This document shows positions 47,235-64,000 of a stretch of 64,000 bases of DNA, piece after piece. How positions within the stretch are numbered: position 1 is the stretch's first letter; each line of letters begins with the position of its first letter. Below the pieces are notes generated by a model that searched no databases, had not been told where the DNA came from, and saw only the letters and a program-made list of their open reading frames with translations. The position numbers and the translations under genes were made by a program. Source of the DNA: Trichinella spiralis (taxonomy: Eukaryota; Nematoda; Enoplea; Trichinellida; Trichinellidae); NCBI GenBank assembly GCA_000181795.3, contig CM012953.1, positions 10,493,677 to 10,557,676 on the forward strand. Direction: 5' to 3'.

Positions 47235-48745
47235 ATGTCGTTGCCAGTGCTTTATCGTGCTAAGCGTCTCGCAGACGAAAAGCCTTTTGCTTTGACGGAA
47301 ATTTGTTCGAAAAAGCAACGCCTCGACGAAATTTCTCCCCCACTAAGCGGTGGTGAACCTGTGACGCTGGATTCGCAGCTGTTGAACGATTTGAGAAGTT
47401 CCGTTCCGTCAACATGCTTGCAAAAGTGGAAAAAATTGAAGCTCGTCGACCTAAAGCGTTCGACCACCGGCTCGGATGATGGTGAAGGAGCCGAAACTAG
47501 CTGGATGGTGGATACGGTTAGCCTGTTGGATTTGACCGAACCGAGAAGGAAAAGCTGCAAACGATTTACAATCGACGAGGATGAGAATGAAGACAGTCTT
47601 GAGGATTACATCAAGCAGCTATCCTTTTCAGCGGACAAGCGGAACAATTTTGAAAGGGAAGTCACTTGCAACGACGTTATTATGGAAAGGTATTCAAAAT
47701 TATCTGTTTTTGAAATTTCACATCTGAAGAAGAAATTTAATTTTATGAGATGTGCTTGCATGCGTGCATTCGATTATTTTAATTTTGTTGTGCATGTTCT
47801 CGCTATGCTCACAAGTTGCACGCGCATTGAATTGCTTATTAAAAGTTACAGTAGGACATTAATTGTCAGTTTACTGATTGCTTTTAAACTTTGTTGAATA
47901 ATCTTTTTCGCGAGAGTATTAAATAAGCTTAAAAAATATTAGTATATTTTTCATTTGATTTATTAATTGCATCCGTTTTCAGGTGGCGGTGGAAACATTT
48001 GAAATTTTTTGCATTTGAATCTTACTACGTTTATTATCTTTACGTGCTTTCCTGTTATGCAAAGAGACGAAAATAAAATTGTAAATTATAGCAAATCATT
48101 TGTGTAGTGGTGTTGAAAATAATTTTCTGATGTTCATTTGACGAAGTAATACAGAATATTATAAAAATTAATTTAAAAAAGTTCAGTCATGTTTCAATAT
48201 TTTAACATTTTGCAGTTTTTTGTTTCGAAATTTTCGTTTAGCTTTACTATTTTGACAGTCAGTCGCGGATCACTGAACATCGCAGATTAATCCAATAGTT
48301 CAAATTATTAGACATTTGTTCAAAGATTGATATGCACAGTTGAGACGTGTGTAGAATGTGCGTGTATTTTTTCTAGAACCACATTGGATGACAAATATCT
48401 GTGGTCTCGAGTCGACGACTCCGAAGGTATAGTGTTCGATTATTTATTTTTGCCTCGCAACGAAGAAAGCCCGGTTCAAGCAGAAGGTATATGCATAGTT
48501 TTTTTCAAATTATGAATTTATACAAATATATATATTTTTTTTGTTTAACAGAAGAGAATTTTTGTTATTGGGAAGATAAAATTGACAACAACGAGGACGA
48601 CGAAGATTCTGAAGATTCGAACGCAGAAAATTATTACACCAACGATTATCCAGAGGAGGAGGTGGAGGATGAATTGGATGAATATTACGAACGCGAGGAT
48701 GTAAACAGATATTCGAGCAGTGAAGAACACGAATACTATTTTTGA
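47235..48745 (+). CDS. slc7a6os: SLC7A6OS/Iwr1 homologue (RNA polymerase II nuclear import factor)
   Basis: Iwr1 binds assembled RNA polymerase II and directs its nuclear import. Exons 47235-47689, 48377-48486 and 48552-48745 join in phase to 252 residues. The N-terminus LPVLYRAKRLADEKPFALTE resembles the family's basic start. The Iwr1 domain is split between exons 2 and 3: IVFDYLFLPR, then the acidic block EDDEDSEDSNAENYYTNDYP with EEEVEDE. The NYYTNDYPEEE pattern matches the family core 'N...N.YP.E'. The protein is very acidic towards its end. SH2B starts 354 bp downstream on the same strand. The 687-bp first intron is long for this block. Confidence 0.82.
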
Positions 48746-49098
48746 GAATAACTTTTACGTTTCTTTACCGCTGTTTCAGGCACATTTGTTGACATAAATT
48801 TGATTCGTTATCGATTCATTTCAATGTTGTTTGTGCTTTTCATTTCAACCATTTGTCATCAGTGTTCAAAAGCAGCGAAGCTGCGTTCTTTGAGCTGAAA
48901 AAAACAACAAAAAATTGATTTCTGTCTTTGATGAATAATATTCAGGTTTTTTTGTTCCATACTTGAAGAGAGAGAGAGAAAGAGAGACTCAGTCAATATA
49001 CTTTGTGACAAAGGGAAAAACATCCAAAGTCGGAGCAGCAGCAGCAACCGAGCAAGAAAGCTTTTCTTTGGGACATCCGAAGCTCATCCATCCACACG

Positions 49099-51629
49099 AT
49101 GATCTCCAACCAGCAGAAGAACGTTGAACTGTTGCAGAACGGCGGCGCCGTTCTCCAGGCAAACGTCGCAGAGCCGAGGGCGTCGTTGGTTTGGACCGAA
49201 TTTTGCGAAAGTTGCGCCAAATTTGCAGCCTACGATTTCGCCCAAAGCTGGCGCAATTATTTGACGTTGAATCCGCAGATGATCGACCGCGTCAGCGAGC
49301 AGGAAGCGGCGGCCAAATTTGTCCAAGCTTTCGGGAGCTATTTCGAAAACGAAGCTCGACGCATTTGCCGCAGCTCGAGATTGTTGAACGAGTCGATCAT
49401 CTCTTGTGGAAGTCACATTTTGCCACCCGAACCTGGAACTAGCAGGTAAGTTGGTTCAATTGCAATTGTATTTCAAAGGGGGTAGGTTTTTTTTCTTTGT
49501 TTTTTATTATTAAATTTTCTACAGTAAACTTTTTCATTATTTTGAAAATCAAGTTCAAATACATATGGATATTATAGCAATTTTGTCTTTTATATACATA
49601 TACATATTTTTTTGTCAAAGAAACGGTGCACCTGCTCAGTATGTGAACAGTCTTTGCTCGTCGGAGACGGACAGCGATTCGTCGTTGAATGATGCATTGT
49701 CCACAGATTATGATATTAAAAAGAAGAAAAACTTTTTCACTCGTTTCTCGTACAAAAGTATGAAGAGGTCGTTTTTCAAAAAGCAATCCTCGGATGAGAC
49801 GGTCTTTGCGCCCGGAAGCAGCGACTGCGATCCGGCAAGGAACAGTCTTCTGTTGATGAAGCATCGGAAAAAGGGCAAAGCCGGTGCCGGCACCACTTTG
49901 CTGACCACCACGAAAACTGTGGTCGAGGTGGTTCGCGAGGGGAGTGTCAATTTCATATGCGGCAAAGAATTGGACGGTGAAAATTGGGAAAAGGGTCGAA
50001 TGGTGCTTGTTAAAACGGCCGGAGGTTATTTGCTTGAATTCTACTCGCCTCCGAAAGCGTCGAAGCCGAAAAATGGTATTTTTTGCTTTTTGATCACCGA
50101 AGTGCGTGAAACCACTGTCCTGGAAACGCCCGATTGCGAGCACACGTTCGTTTTGAAGGTATTGCTGAATTTGTTGATTAATATTTTAAAATTATCTGTG
50201 TATACAAACGGGTATAGATTTGATTTGTAGGCAGAAAATTTGAAAGAGTACATTGTACAGGCGAAATCTCACAAAGACATGCGTTCGTGGTTGTCCGTAT
50301 TACGATCTTGTATGGATAATTCTCTTTGTACGGAAAATGCGGCCACAAGTTCTGAAAGGCTGTAAGTTTGTTTTTCCGTTGAATGCAGGAGGCAGTATTT
50401 TGATAAAAAAGCATTTCACTTGTTGTTTATTTTATTCGAAATCATTTTCCAGTAGCATAATTGCCAACGCGTGTACGAAGACAGACAGCGGCTACAGGTC
50501 TGGAGATTTTCATTCACTGCCATTGAGAGGTAAACTGCTGCTGTATTATTTATTTGTTGTTTTATTTTTTTTTATTTTGCACATTTCATTTCTCGAAAAG
50601 GTTCCTCGGGTACGCGCAAAACGCCCCACATCCGACTCAGCTCGTTGTTCACAGGCCGTGATCTCACTGGATCATCAGCAAATCATAGTCATTTGGCTTC
50701 GCAGTTGCGTCGCAGCTACAGCAGCAGCCAGGCATCGCATGTCAACACGGCAGTGCGCCATTTGCATTCCAGCGGTAGCGCACTGTTGAACAGTCTCAGA
50801 GGCTTGCAAATGTCCACCGGTGCTATTCATGATAACAGTTGTCCGTTTGGTGGGTTTTCTTTTTATAAATTATTAGTATTATTTGCATAAAAATTGAATT
50901 TTGTTAATTTTCAGGAATTTTGAGAATGTTGGAAAATTATCCTTGGTTTCATGGAAGTTTATCTCGTAGAGATGCAACCAATTTGGTGGTCCAATGCGGC
51001 GTTGATGGCCACGGTTTGTTTTTGGTGAGGCAATCCGAAACAAGAACTGGTGAATATGTGCTCACGTTCAACTGCTACGGTCGAGCTAAGGTAACAGTTA
51101 TAAAAACTGAAATAGCAGAGGATAAGAAAACAAACGTTTTTTTACATATTTGATTTCAATATTATTCTTTTAGCATTTAAGAATAACAGTGTTGGCGAGG
51201 GGTCATTGTCGAGTACAGCATCTGTGGTTTGAGTCAATTTTTGACATGCTCGATCATTTTCGTTCCCATCATATACCGTTGCAAACTAGCGCCAGAGATA
51301 ACCATTCCGCTAATGTTGGCGTAATGCTGCTCGACTATGTCATTGGTAATAATGAACAGCATACTTTCTCTAATTACGTGATTTATTATGATGTTGATGT
51401 TCCACGAACATTACATTCATTACAGATTAACTGTAACTTGATTTTAGTCTGGCCTCCGCAACAAGGGCGACAAATCACAACTGGACCTGTGGATCCTAGA
51501 AATTACATGACCCACGGCGGCTCGGTGCGTCTGACCACCAGAAGTTTGGAACAACTGGCACTTGAACAAAATTATCAACATCCAACAGCAGTGCATGGCA
51601 GAGCTGAAAATGCATATCAGTTCACCTGA
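49099..51629 (+). CDS. sh2b: SH2B-family adaptor (dimerisation, PH and SH2 domains)
   Basis: Scaffold for receptor tyrosine kinase, insulin and JAK signalling at the plasma membrane. Eight exons (49099-49445, 49621-50158, 50231-50361, 50453-50529, 50601-50849, 50915-51090, 51174-51345, 51448-51629) join in phase to 623 residues. The N-terminal dimerisation domain shows [20 protein letters not shown]. The PH domain shows [34 protein letters not shown] and a C-terminal helix with [11 protein letters not shown]. The SH2 domain shows [32 protein letters not shown] (with the phosphotyrosine-binding Arg) and [18 protein letters not shown]. Domain order and these blocks match SH2B1/APS/Lnk. A Ser/Lys-rich linker with [13 protein letters not shown] precedes the PH domain. 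Confidence 0.93.
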
Positions 51630-52145
51630 TATTGTCTATCTGCCTTTTAAATCAAGATCTGCTCTGGATCTCACAACAGTGGAACGACGTTTTTTTGTAT
51701 TGTTTCTTTTCTGCATGTAATTTTTTCTTTTAGATACCTCGCGACCATTGCCACGGTCGTGCTGCAATGCTCACGCAATATCTATCTATTTATGTCTAGT
51801 CAGTCTTTTTTGGTTTTGAAACTTTAATTAAATTTTTTCTGTTTCTCGGTTACGATGAACCATCTATCTATCTCACTACCAGTGAAGTGAACGTTCATTT
51901 CTTTTTCTTTTCTAGCAACTGTTTTCACGGAATAATATATTAATAACTAGTTAGTATTGTACACCGTGTGTGTTCTTTGCTCTGTATGTTTCTTTGAAGT
52001 AAATGATTTTTACAAAAATTTATTTTTATTCATCATCTTCTACGTGTATATATATAATCAATACGATCAATCATATCAATATTTAACACGACAAAGCAAA
52101 TATAGATACTTTTTCACTGCAATTTTTTCCCAATAAAACGCAGTT
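51630..52145. other. convergent 3' spacer between SH2B and RPB11
   Basis: The 516 bp hold the 3' UTRs of two convergent genes and include an AATAAA near 52133. I see no further gene. Confidence 0.5.
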
Positions 52146-52781
52146 TCAATCAAATGCAGCCTGACGCTCTTTCAATCCTTCCTATAAGCGTAATAGTAGT
52201 TGGTGAATTTCAGAATAAAATTATACACCGTTTATCACTGGGCTTACCTTCAATTTCTCCTCAACATGATCGCACATGGTTACCAAGTCGGACAATGCCA
52301 ACTTCATAACTCGAATGGGATGAACGTCCGGTGTCGTCTGCAGTCTCAAGTAAATTTTATGCTCCAACGGATGCGGAGCTCGAAAACCAACAAATAACAC
52401 CTTCGGATTGGACATCAGATGGCTAAACGAGCAAGCAATAATAGCGTGAATAAGAAATTTCATAAATGGAAAAAAAGATGTTTTCAATACTCTTTGATCA
52501 AATGGCCGATGGTGTGATCTTCCTTGTTTAAAGTGAATAAATAAGCGTTAGGTACTTTGGTTTCTTTTTGAACAACGAGTCTGCGAACAATTTTATGCAT
52601 GTAATATACATATTAATCGTACAACAAATGATGCATATTAAGAAAATATATTTATGGAATGTTAATAAATTACCTCAATTTACATAAAAATAAAAACTTC
52701 ATATTAAATGAAGCATAAGCCAACTTACTTTTCTTCGCCTTCAAAAAGCAAAAACGATTCAAACGCTTGCGGTGCATTCAT
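52146..52781 (-). CDS. rpb-11: RNA polymerase II subunit RPB11 (POLR2J)
   Basis: Core Pol II subunit that pairs with RPB3 to nucleate enzyme assembly. Minus-strand exons 52729-52781, 52491-52580, 52248-52422 and 52146-52181 join in phase to 117 residues, the same length as human RPB11. Motifs are [38 protein letters not shown], and the conserved [20 protein letters not shown]. The end is a charged helix finishing [11 protein letters not shown]. The ATG at 52781 matches the family start exactly. It follows EFTUD2 on the same strand after 230 bp. Another polymerase II gene, the Iwr1 homologue, lies 3.4 kb away. Confidence 0.96.
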
Positions 52782-53011
52782 TTTTTTTGAAGAAGCAACT
52801 GCAGCTATGAACGATAAGAATAATAATAATTCCAAAATAACTGACAAAAAAATTAAAGTACGTAATGTACGCTGAACAACACTACAGCAAACTGATAAAG
52901 TGTTAGAAGAAAACATATTCAGCCGTTTTATTCAACTAATAAATATGAAATAATACATAATAATATAAATGAATATTGAATGTTCAAACTGAAGCTGTAT
53001 TTTGAAGGACA

Positions 53012-57768
<4,757 letters not shown>

Positions 57769-59456
57769 TTTTCAAAACAATGCTTGAAGAAGTTTTCAAA
57801 CAAAAGCAAAACCTAAAGTAACAATATATTAACAAAATATATTTTAAAAAATAAAAAATTCTGAAAAATGAGACTAACTAAAGACACAAGAAACAAATGA
57901 CCACACTGTTGTGTTCCCAACAACTTTCAATGTTCACGAGAAAAAAAATTAAGATGTATTTTATGTAGAATTTTTATATCATTTAATTTGTATGCACAGA
58001 CATTTTAAACATTTTATCTGGCAAATAAAATACAAAAATAATTATAATAAATATAAGCTTCGTATTAAAATTATTAAAAAATAAAGTAATAAATACAGTA
58101 ATAAAATACAAATGTATGGATACAGTAAGATTCAAAAGGTCACTGATTGTGAAAAATAATTATTCCCGAAAGAAAATTAAGCAAATTATGAACTTTTAAA
58201 TGAAAATGGAAATTTAAATTAATTTTGTTTTCATAAAGCACATGATCACAGAAATCTCATTACAAATAAGCGCTACCAACAATTAATAAACAGAAAGAGA
58301 TAATCAAGCTTTAAAATTTGTGTTTTATAAATTCAATTAGATTACGTTGATTATATAACTTTGTAACGCATAAATAATGCATTATAAATAATTTAAATGA
58401 TTTTTTTTCATACACTGCAATTTTAACATAGGCAAGTATTACTGTAGTAGCAGCCTAGGTTTCTACTGCTGGCTGTAAATCTTTGCGCCAATTAACCTTA
58501 AGCCGAATGGCGCGTCAATCTCGTCTCTTACGTTATACAGTAAGCAGACCACTGTGAATATTAGCTGTAGACAAATACTCACGGCTATCAAGGAGAACTG
58601 TGGACAAGTAAACATTTTATTTTACAACAATACACAGCAACGCACGTATATACAGTCTAGGGATAATTCGCTTTGTCATCGCTAACTTCTTAGCTACTAT
58701 CGATCTGCTTATCAAACTAAGTCGAACTCTCATTCTTTTTCACACTATATTGTGTTTTCATGGATATATATAGCAAACAACTAGGTCTTCATTTGCTAGT
58801 GAGAAAAACAATTCGCGCAACGGCATTTCTATCATTCGCCTGCTTCATGCATAATCTACTGTCTGCGGAACTTTTGACTTTGTTTTTTAGCTAAAATAAA
58901 CAATAATATGAAATAACTATGCAAAAAATATCAATATGATTCGCTTGGCAGGCGTGAATTTAGACTTGTTTTCGTAGAGCCTTCGACTCCAATCGTCAGC
59001 TGTCATTTCATTTCATTTCAGAATTTATTACAACTACATTTCTATTTTAATACTGTAAAAATTATTGATACAAAATAAAAATAATTATTTTTTATGTCAG
59101 CTGTCATTATCACTAACGGAAACAATGTTTTTGATTTCAATGGACGATTTTGATTGTATTGGTGAATGTTTTCAAAGTTGCTTTAGTTGTTAAATTAAAA
59201 AAATTCCTAAAAATAACAAAAGTAAATTAGATGCATTGCTTGAATACAGCAAAGTTTAAAATTTTTTATTCAAAGCTAGCCTGTGACGCAACTGCTAGGC
59301 TACAAGCAGATGGAGCAACTTTTCTTCTCAAAAAATGACGAGATAATAACAAAAATAATATTGAATAACAGCACTTGATAAATTATACATATTACAATAC
59401 AAAAGTTGATTTTACTTAACAAATATTAAATTTGTCCTTTGTACAGAAAATTACAA
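57769..59456. other. intergenic region upstream of EFTUD2
   Basis: AT-rich with a GC-richer patch at about 58440-58620 that may be promoter or a small RNA. I recognise no gene. Confidence 0.45.
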
Positions 59457-59529
59457 GGGCCGCTAGCTCAAATGGTAGAGCGCTCGCTTTGCATGCGAGA
59501 GGCACGGGGATCGATACCCCGGCGGTCCA
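59457..59529 (+). tRNA. tRNA-Ala (TGC)
   Basis: 73 nt. The acceptor stem GGGCCGC/GCGGTCC includes the G3-U70 wobble pair, the main alanine identity element. The anticodon stem CTCGC/GCGAG encloses TTTGCAT with anticodon TGC. The T-arm is CGGGG-ATCGATA-CCCCG. The A box reads TAGCTCAAATGG. Confidence 0.96.
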
Positions 59530-60852
59530 AGTATTTTGTTTACCATTTGTAAGTGAAAAGCTTGCTAACAGTTAATGTTATAAAGAAATGATACTTTATA
59601 ATATTTGATTAATTGTTGAAATTAAACTTTCTGATCGTAAAATAATTATGCTGATGATATTTTTAAATTACATGACAACGCTCATTAGTCCTCCTCAAGC
59701 AGAGGACCAAAGTTTCAAAATATACCTCTAAGTAACATCGATAAACGACGACTTAATACAAAATTGAACTATGAAAATATAAGTGGCATTTGAAACAAAA
59801 CAACATTTGTTAGAACATTTAAAGACAAATGTTTACTTCCAAACTAAAATGATTTCAAAAAAGAAAGGCATTTGTGGAATTTTCTATCAAAAATACTTTA
59901 TATTAAAACAATTAGTTTTTAAAGACGGTTTATTTAATATTTACATAACAATTTACTTCCATTCGGTATTATTATCAGTAGATGCTGCAAGAATTCCAAT
60001 TATTACTGCTGTTCGTCATCGTAGTTGTGGAAACTGCTTTGTAAATTGCATTTTCCAATCACGTCATAAGTTCAAAAAAATGATGTCTATTAAAATACAT
60101 TACAAATATCCAATAAAATGATCTTCTGAAGTGGCATTTTTGTTATAACATGCAGTTTTTAAAGATCAAATCAACATTTATAAAATAAGATTAATTAGCA
60201 TATGCTTTTAATCTTGCTATGCAGCAGCAAGAAATAAAAATAATATGAAGATTTTCTACATAATATTGAATATTTTTCATTTCTCTAACATCTTAACATC
60301 TTAACAAAAATGCTAAAAATAATTTAGCTGCTTATAGCCCGCTTATTGTCTGTAAACATTTTAAATTTTAATTGCGTATTCATGTCTAATAAAATTATAT
60401 TTTATTTTCATATAATATAGCAGTTTTTAATAACATGCATACAAATAACCGTTATGAAATCGAACATCGAACATTTCATTTTTAATTATTTACTGATTTT
60501 GTAATTTTTCAATTTTTAAATTACTAATAATATTAAAAATAAATGTCAGTGCTTTAGTTTGCAAATACTGCAGTGATATTTTTCCTAAGATAGCTTATAT
60601 ATACATATATACTGAAAGTGTCAATATTATTTTATGTTAATTTATTAATTTTGAGTCGATCATTTTGCATATTGAGTGCACATGCATTTTGCATATAAAT
60701 GTGTAAGTAATTACATTGTTTAATTGATTAAATAATGATTTTAAAATGTTAGTCAAGTTTCAAAAAATAAGATAAAATTTACTGCATGGACAACAAATAG
60801 ACCAGTATTAAAATTTTAAACATTCACCAACTTCAAAAAAAACAGAAGTAAC
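59530..60852. other. AT-rich intergenic region
   Basis: No supported gene. A 112-codon frame at 59783-60121 lacks an ATG at its start and any motif. Confidence 0.5.
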
Positions 60853-62488
60853 TCAGAATTGAGGTGTTACGGAATTTTTGTGAAATGTAGATGTAACTTT
60901 TCTCTTCACGGATTTAGCTATATCGCTTGTAACAATATAATAGATGGCATATAAGCTCAAAGCAAAGGCGTTGATTGTAAGAGCAATGTCAGATATCCAA
61001 GAATGATTTTTGTTCAAGAAAAAGTAAATTCTTAGTGTATTTGGAATTCCTTGAAGCAAAACAGTAAAGCCAATCAGAATGAATGTTTTTTTAGTAACAA
61101 GAGATTCACGATTTAGGCGCAGTTTTTGAATCAAAGGGTTTGCTGCTTTCAAGCGATTTTTGAACGCGCTTTTCAGCTGTATCAAGCCAATAATGTAAAA
61201 ACAAAGCGAACAGTATGCCAACAAGATGCAACAAGAAAAGTGGAAAAGATAATATGATCTTCCAACAACATCACTTCTGTAACAAGCAGCTGAGATTGTC
61301 TTCATCCGCAATAAGTATGCACTTATCCACATGCATATTAAATCTATTAGTGATAAAATGATGCAAGCTATTAGCATGTAATTTCGAGATGTTTCATTAA
61401 CTGCTTTCAGCAGTTTGGTCTGACGAATGGCTATGAGTCGATCAATAGAAACGAAAAGCAAAGAATAAGCAGTTAACAATTCTCCCAAGCTGTACATCGT
61501 CGGATGGGCATTTGCAAATATACAGTGAAATGGGGTCGACACGCCTGGCATTTGATATCCAACAATCCGTAACAAATAAGCTTCAACAAGTCCAATTCCC
61601 AATATGATACAACCAGCTGCATTAACTAAAAAATTACGTGCATCACTCAGAATAATAAGCAAAAAATATTGGAATATATCATTAATTTTTATTTTTAGCA
61701 ATATTTCCTCTTTAAATGCTTTTCATCAGCAAAGAACATGTAGAACCATTTTTGCAGAAAAACAACATTTGTTACGATTTATGAGTTAATTGAAATTTGT
61801 TTAAAAGTTTCGATGTAAATACGCTGTTTAAGCTCAATTTATTATCGTATTGCAAGTTGTTTACAAGGAAGCGTTGCTATTACTTAATAGTGAGCTAATA
61901 AAATTGCATGCACACGTGAGCAAAACGAAAATCCCACAAATAAGTTGAATGAATTTTAATCTTCCAGATATTCATAAGAAAAACAATGTATATTGCTTAT
62001 AACGATCTTAAAAGTATTTTATTTATTTATTAAAAACAATTTAAATACAGTATTTGAAGGTACTGAAATTCATTCCAATAATTAATTTAATTTTGATATT
62101 CATAATTTTCAATGCACATTCTAACTTGATATAACTACAATGCACAGTAAACAATTTTATTGTTTATTCCGCATTTGAAAAACTGTTTAATTTCTTCAGA
62201 TTTAGAACTTACGATTCCACTTATGGCAGTTTATTTTTTAGATTATATAAGAGGGTGAATTATAACAAAAGCTGAATGAAATAAATATCCAAGCTTACCT
62301 GCAACAATTTTCTGTGATTTAAAAATTGATTTTTCATAAATAGCCAGTATTAAATAAAAACAGTTTGTCAAACAGGCAAGTAGACCAAAAACTACTCGCA
62401 AAGTCCACGTAGACAGAACAAGCAAACTTTTCTTTTCAAAAAGGTTGCTGGCGTTTTTGCTATAGTTCAAATGTGTTTCATTGTACAT
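60853..62488 (-). CDS. nematode-type serpentine seven-transmembrane receptor
   Basis: A G-protein-coupled receptor, probably chemosensory, resembling nematode Srsx/rhodopsin-like families. The first exon is 62299-62488 from the ATG at 62488, with N-glycosylation sites (NET, NAS) and TM1 (WTLRVVFGLLACLTNCFYLI). The second exon runs from about 61640 or 61713 down to 60853. It has TM2 (AAGCIILGIGLVEAYLL), TM3 ending in SIDRLIAIR in place of DRY, and TM4 to TM7 with a C-terminal tail rich in Lys, Ser and Thr. No NPxxY is evident in TM7 (SLYAIYYIVTS). The junction is uncertain: the donor at 62298 is good, but no acceptor in the right phase directly precedes SDARNFL. An earlier AG near 61713 would add about 20 residues. 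Ligand unknown. Confidence 0.75.
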
Positions 62489-64000
62489 TTTCACCAAGAT
62501 TTATCCGCCATTGTCGTCGTATTTTTCAAGAAAATTTGCTAAAACTGTTCAAGATCATTTTTATTTCCATAATATTCATACATTATTGCTTTTTTAAATG
62601 ATAGTATGTTATCATAAAGTCAAATTGAAATGACTGCAATGTAAATATGCAAAATTGTTCTGTCGTCGAACTGTGCAAACATCATCATCATCTAAGAAGA
62701 GCTTTCATATAATGCGATTGACGCATATTTAAATTCTGTTATTATGCTTCGTTAATTTATTATTATTAATAGTAATCTTTACTAAATATTCTTAATTATA
62801 TGGCTGCATTTAATTGCAAACAGGTCTGACCATTAGATGTGCTTTCAATTTGAATATAAAATGACTGACATTGCACAGTGATTGAAAAAAGTTGCAGTTT
62901 TTTTTATTAACAGAGAAAAAAATAATGTGATTTCTATTATTCCTTTAATTTCATTTATCAAAAATGGCAAATTGAAAATAATCATTACAGTAGCAGTAGT
63001 TCGTTCAAGCATTTATAAGAGATACGTCATAAATTATAATTCAACTTAATAAAATTTGAGCAACTATTCTGATTATAATTACCTTAATGCTCTTTTTCAA
63101 AATTAATTCAATTCATTGACCATAAACAGAAAGGCATAGTAATGCTTTCTCATCCACAGATATTATTACAGAAAAGTGGCCATGAGAAATATTTAAGCAT
63201 ACCTCCATTTTTCATAATTTACAACGCAGAAGAATAAATTTGGTATTAGCAATGAATGACTATTGATAAAAAATAACTGTTTATTGTCTGAGTCAAACAA
63301 AATGAAATTGCTAGCTTTTACTTGATTAGCACACTAAATGTGGATAAGTGTTTTCTCAGACTTCTGCCAATTTTTAATTGATTTTTAAGATGAATTGCAA
63401 TTGAGTATTCATTAAAGCATTACAGCACTATCAATTAATTACATGTGATAAAAATGTTTAATATTCGTTAAGATTATTAATGGGAATGTCTACTGTTTTC
63501 AACATTTTTCAGAAATTGCTTACGCACATTGCACGACTTCTAGCGATTGCACAGTGATAAATGGAACAATAAAAGAATAAGTAACTGTAGGTGGACAAGA
63601 TTTTTTAAAGAGTTCTTTGCTATATTTGAAAATATAATATACCTTGCAATCAAAGAATAAAATATTAAAATAATTCATTTGAATTCAACAATTTATATCA
63701 ATGATTTTCGAGCATTTCAAAATAACATTTAATTTAAAAAGAAAAATATAAATAAATAAGGACATTCTACTTAAAAAATAGTGAAATATTTTTAAGAACA
63801 AATATTTTATTGTTAATTTATTGACTCATTTATATAAAAGCTGCTTTTAAAGCATGGAACTTCAAAATGAACAAAATAAATTGGTTGAACTGAAGTTAAA
63901 CTTCAATTAACAAAGATGAAGCTGCTAGTAGCATACAGTATTCAATAAAATGAATTTACTGTGAAAAATTACAATTAAATATTATTTACCTTATTTACTT
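62489..64000. other. AT-rich gene-free end of window
   Basis: I see no coding exon, RNA gene or distinct repeat here. The start would include the promoter of the minus-strand receptor gene. Confidence 0.55.

Noticed and set aside
49439-50143. 234-codon minus-strand open frame
   Set aside because: It is antisense to SH2B PH-domain exons, which have clear homology and splice sites on the + strand.
59783-60121. 112-codon + frame after tRNA-Ala
   Set aside because: It begins without ATG, has no splice context and no recognisable domain.

Overview
The window is nuclear DNA of an animal, most likely a nematode. It is AT-rich. Genes are split by canonical GT-AG introns, many only 45-60 bp long. 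There are 5S rRNA genes with sequence blocks that resemble nematode 5S, and a seven-transmembrane receptor of nematode serpentine type. Two runs of N (15376-15385 and 26439-26843) show that it is a draft assembly. Species level, or a clade such as Dorylaimia, is inference only.

Layout: 1-8166 (+) holds three closely spaced same-strand genes for autophagy and endolysosomal traffic: ULK/unc-51 (5' end off-window), CCZ1 and VPS37. A possible small two-helix membrane protein gene (8296-12813) follows 130 bp later; its long intron would contain a tandem array of three 5S rRNA genes (777-bp unit). 15056-19264 (+) is a doublecortin-like kinase (DCLK/zyg-8 type) with a gap inside its tandem DCX domains. 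21500-23195 is a decayed BEL/Pao retrotransposon. 23767-34134 (-) is a CUX-type homeobox gene with three CUT domains, a homeodomain and a far-upstream CASP/CUX-like first exon.

34135-44859 is a gene desert with a pogo/Tigger-like DNA transposon relic, a solo LTR with a 4-bp target duplication, two tRNA-Asp genes and many microsatellites. A compact block follows: syntaxin-18 (-, 44860-45852), an Iwr1/SLC7A6OS homologue (+, 47235-48745), an SH2B adaptor (+, 49099-51629), RPB11 (-, 52146-52781) and EFTUD2/Snu114 (-, 53012-57768). The tail has one tRNA-Ala (59457-59529) and a serpentine GPCR (-, 60853-62488).

Themes: ULK, CCZ1, VPS37 and syntaxin-18 are membrane-traffic genes. Iwr1 and RPB11 both concern RNA polymerase II (import factor and subunit), and EFTUD2 is spliceosomal. 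Same-strand pairs separated by 130-450 bp (ULK-CCZ1-VPS37, Iwr1-SH2B, EFTUD2-RPB11) are candidates for nematode-style operons. No wholly new system is evident. The most notable items are the autophagy gene cluster, the 5S array, the Gln-50 CUX-type homeodomain, a 26-bp copy of the start of a CUT domain downstream of its own gene, and the two well-delimited transposon relics.
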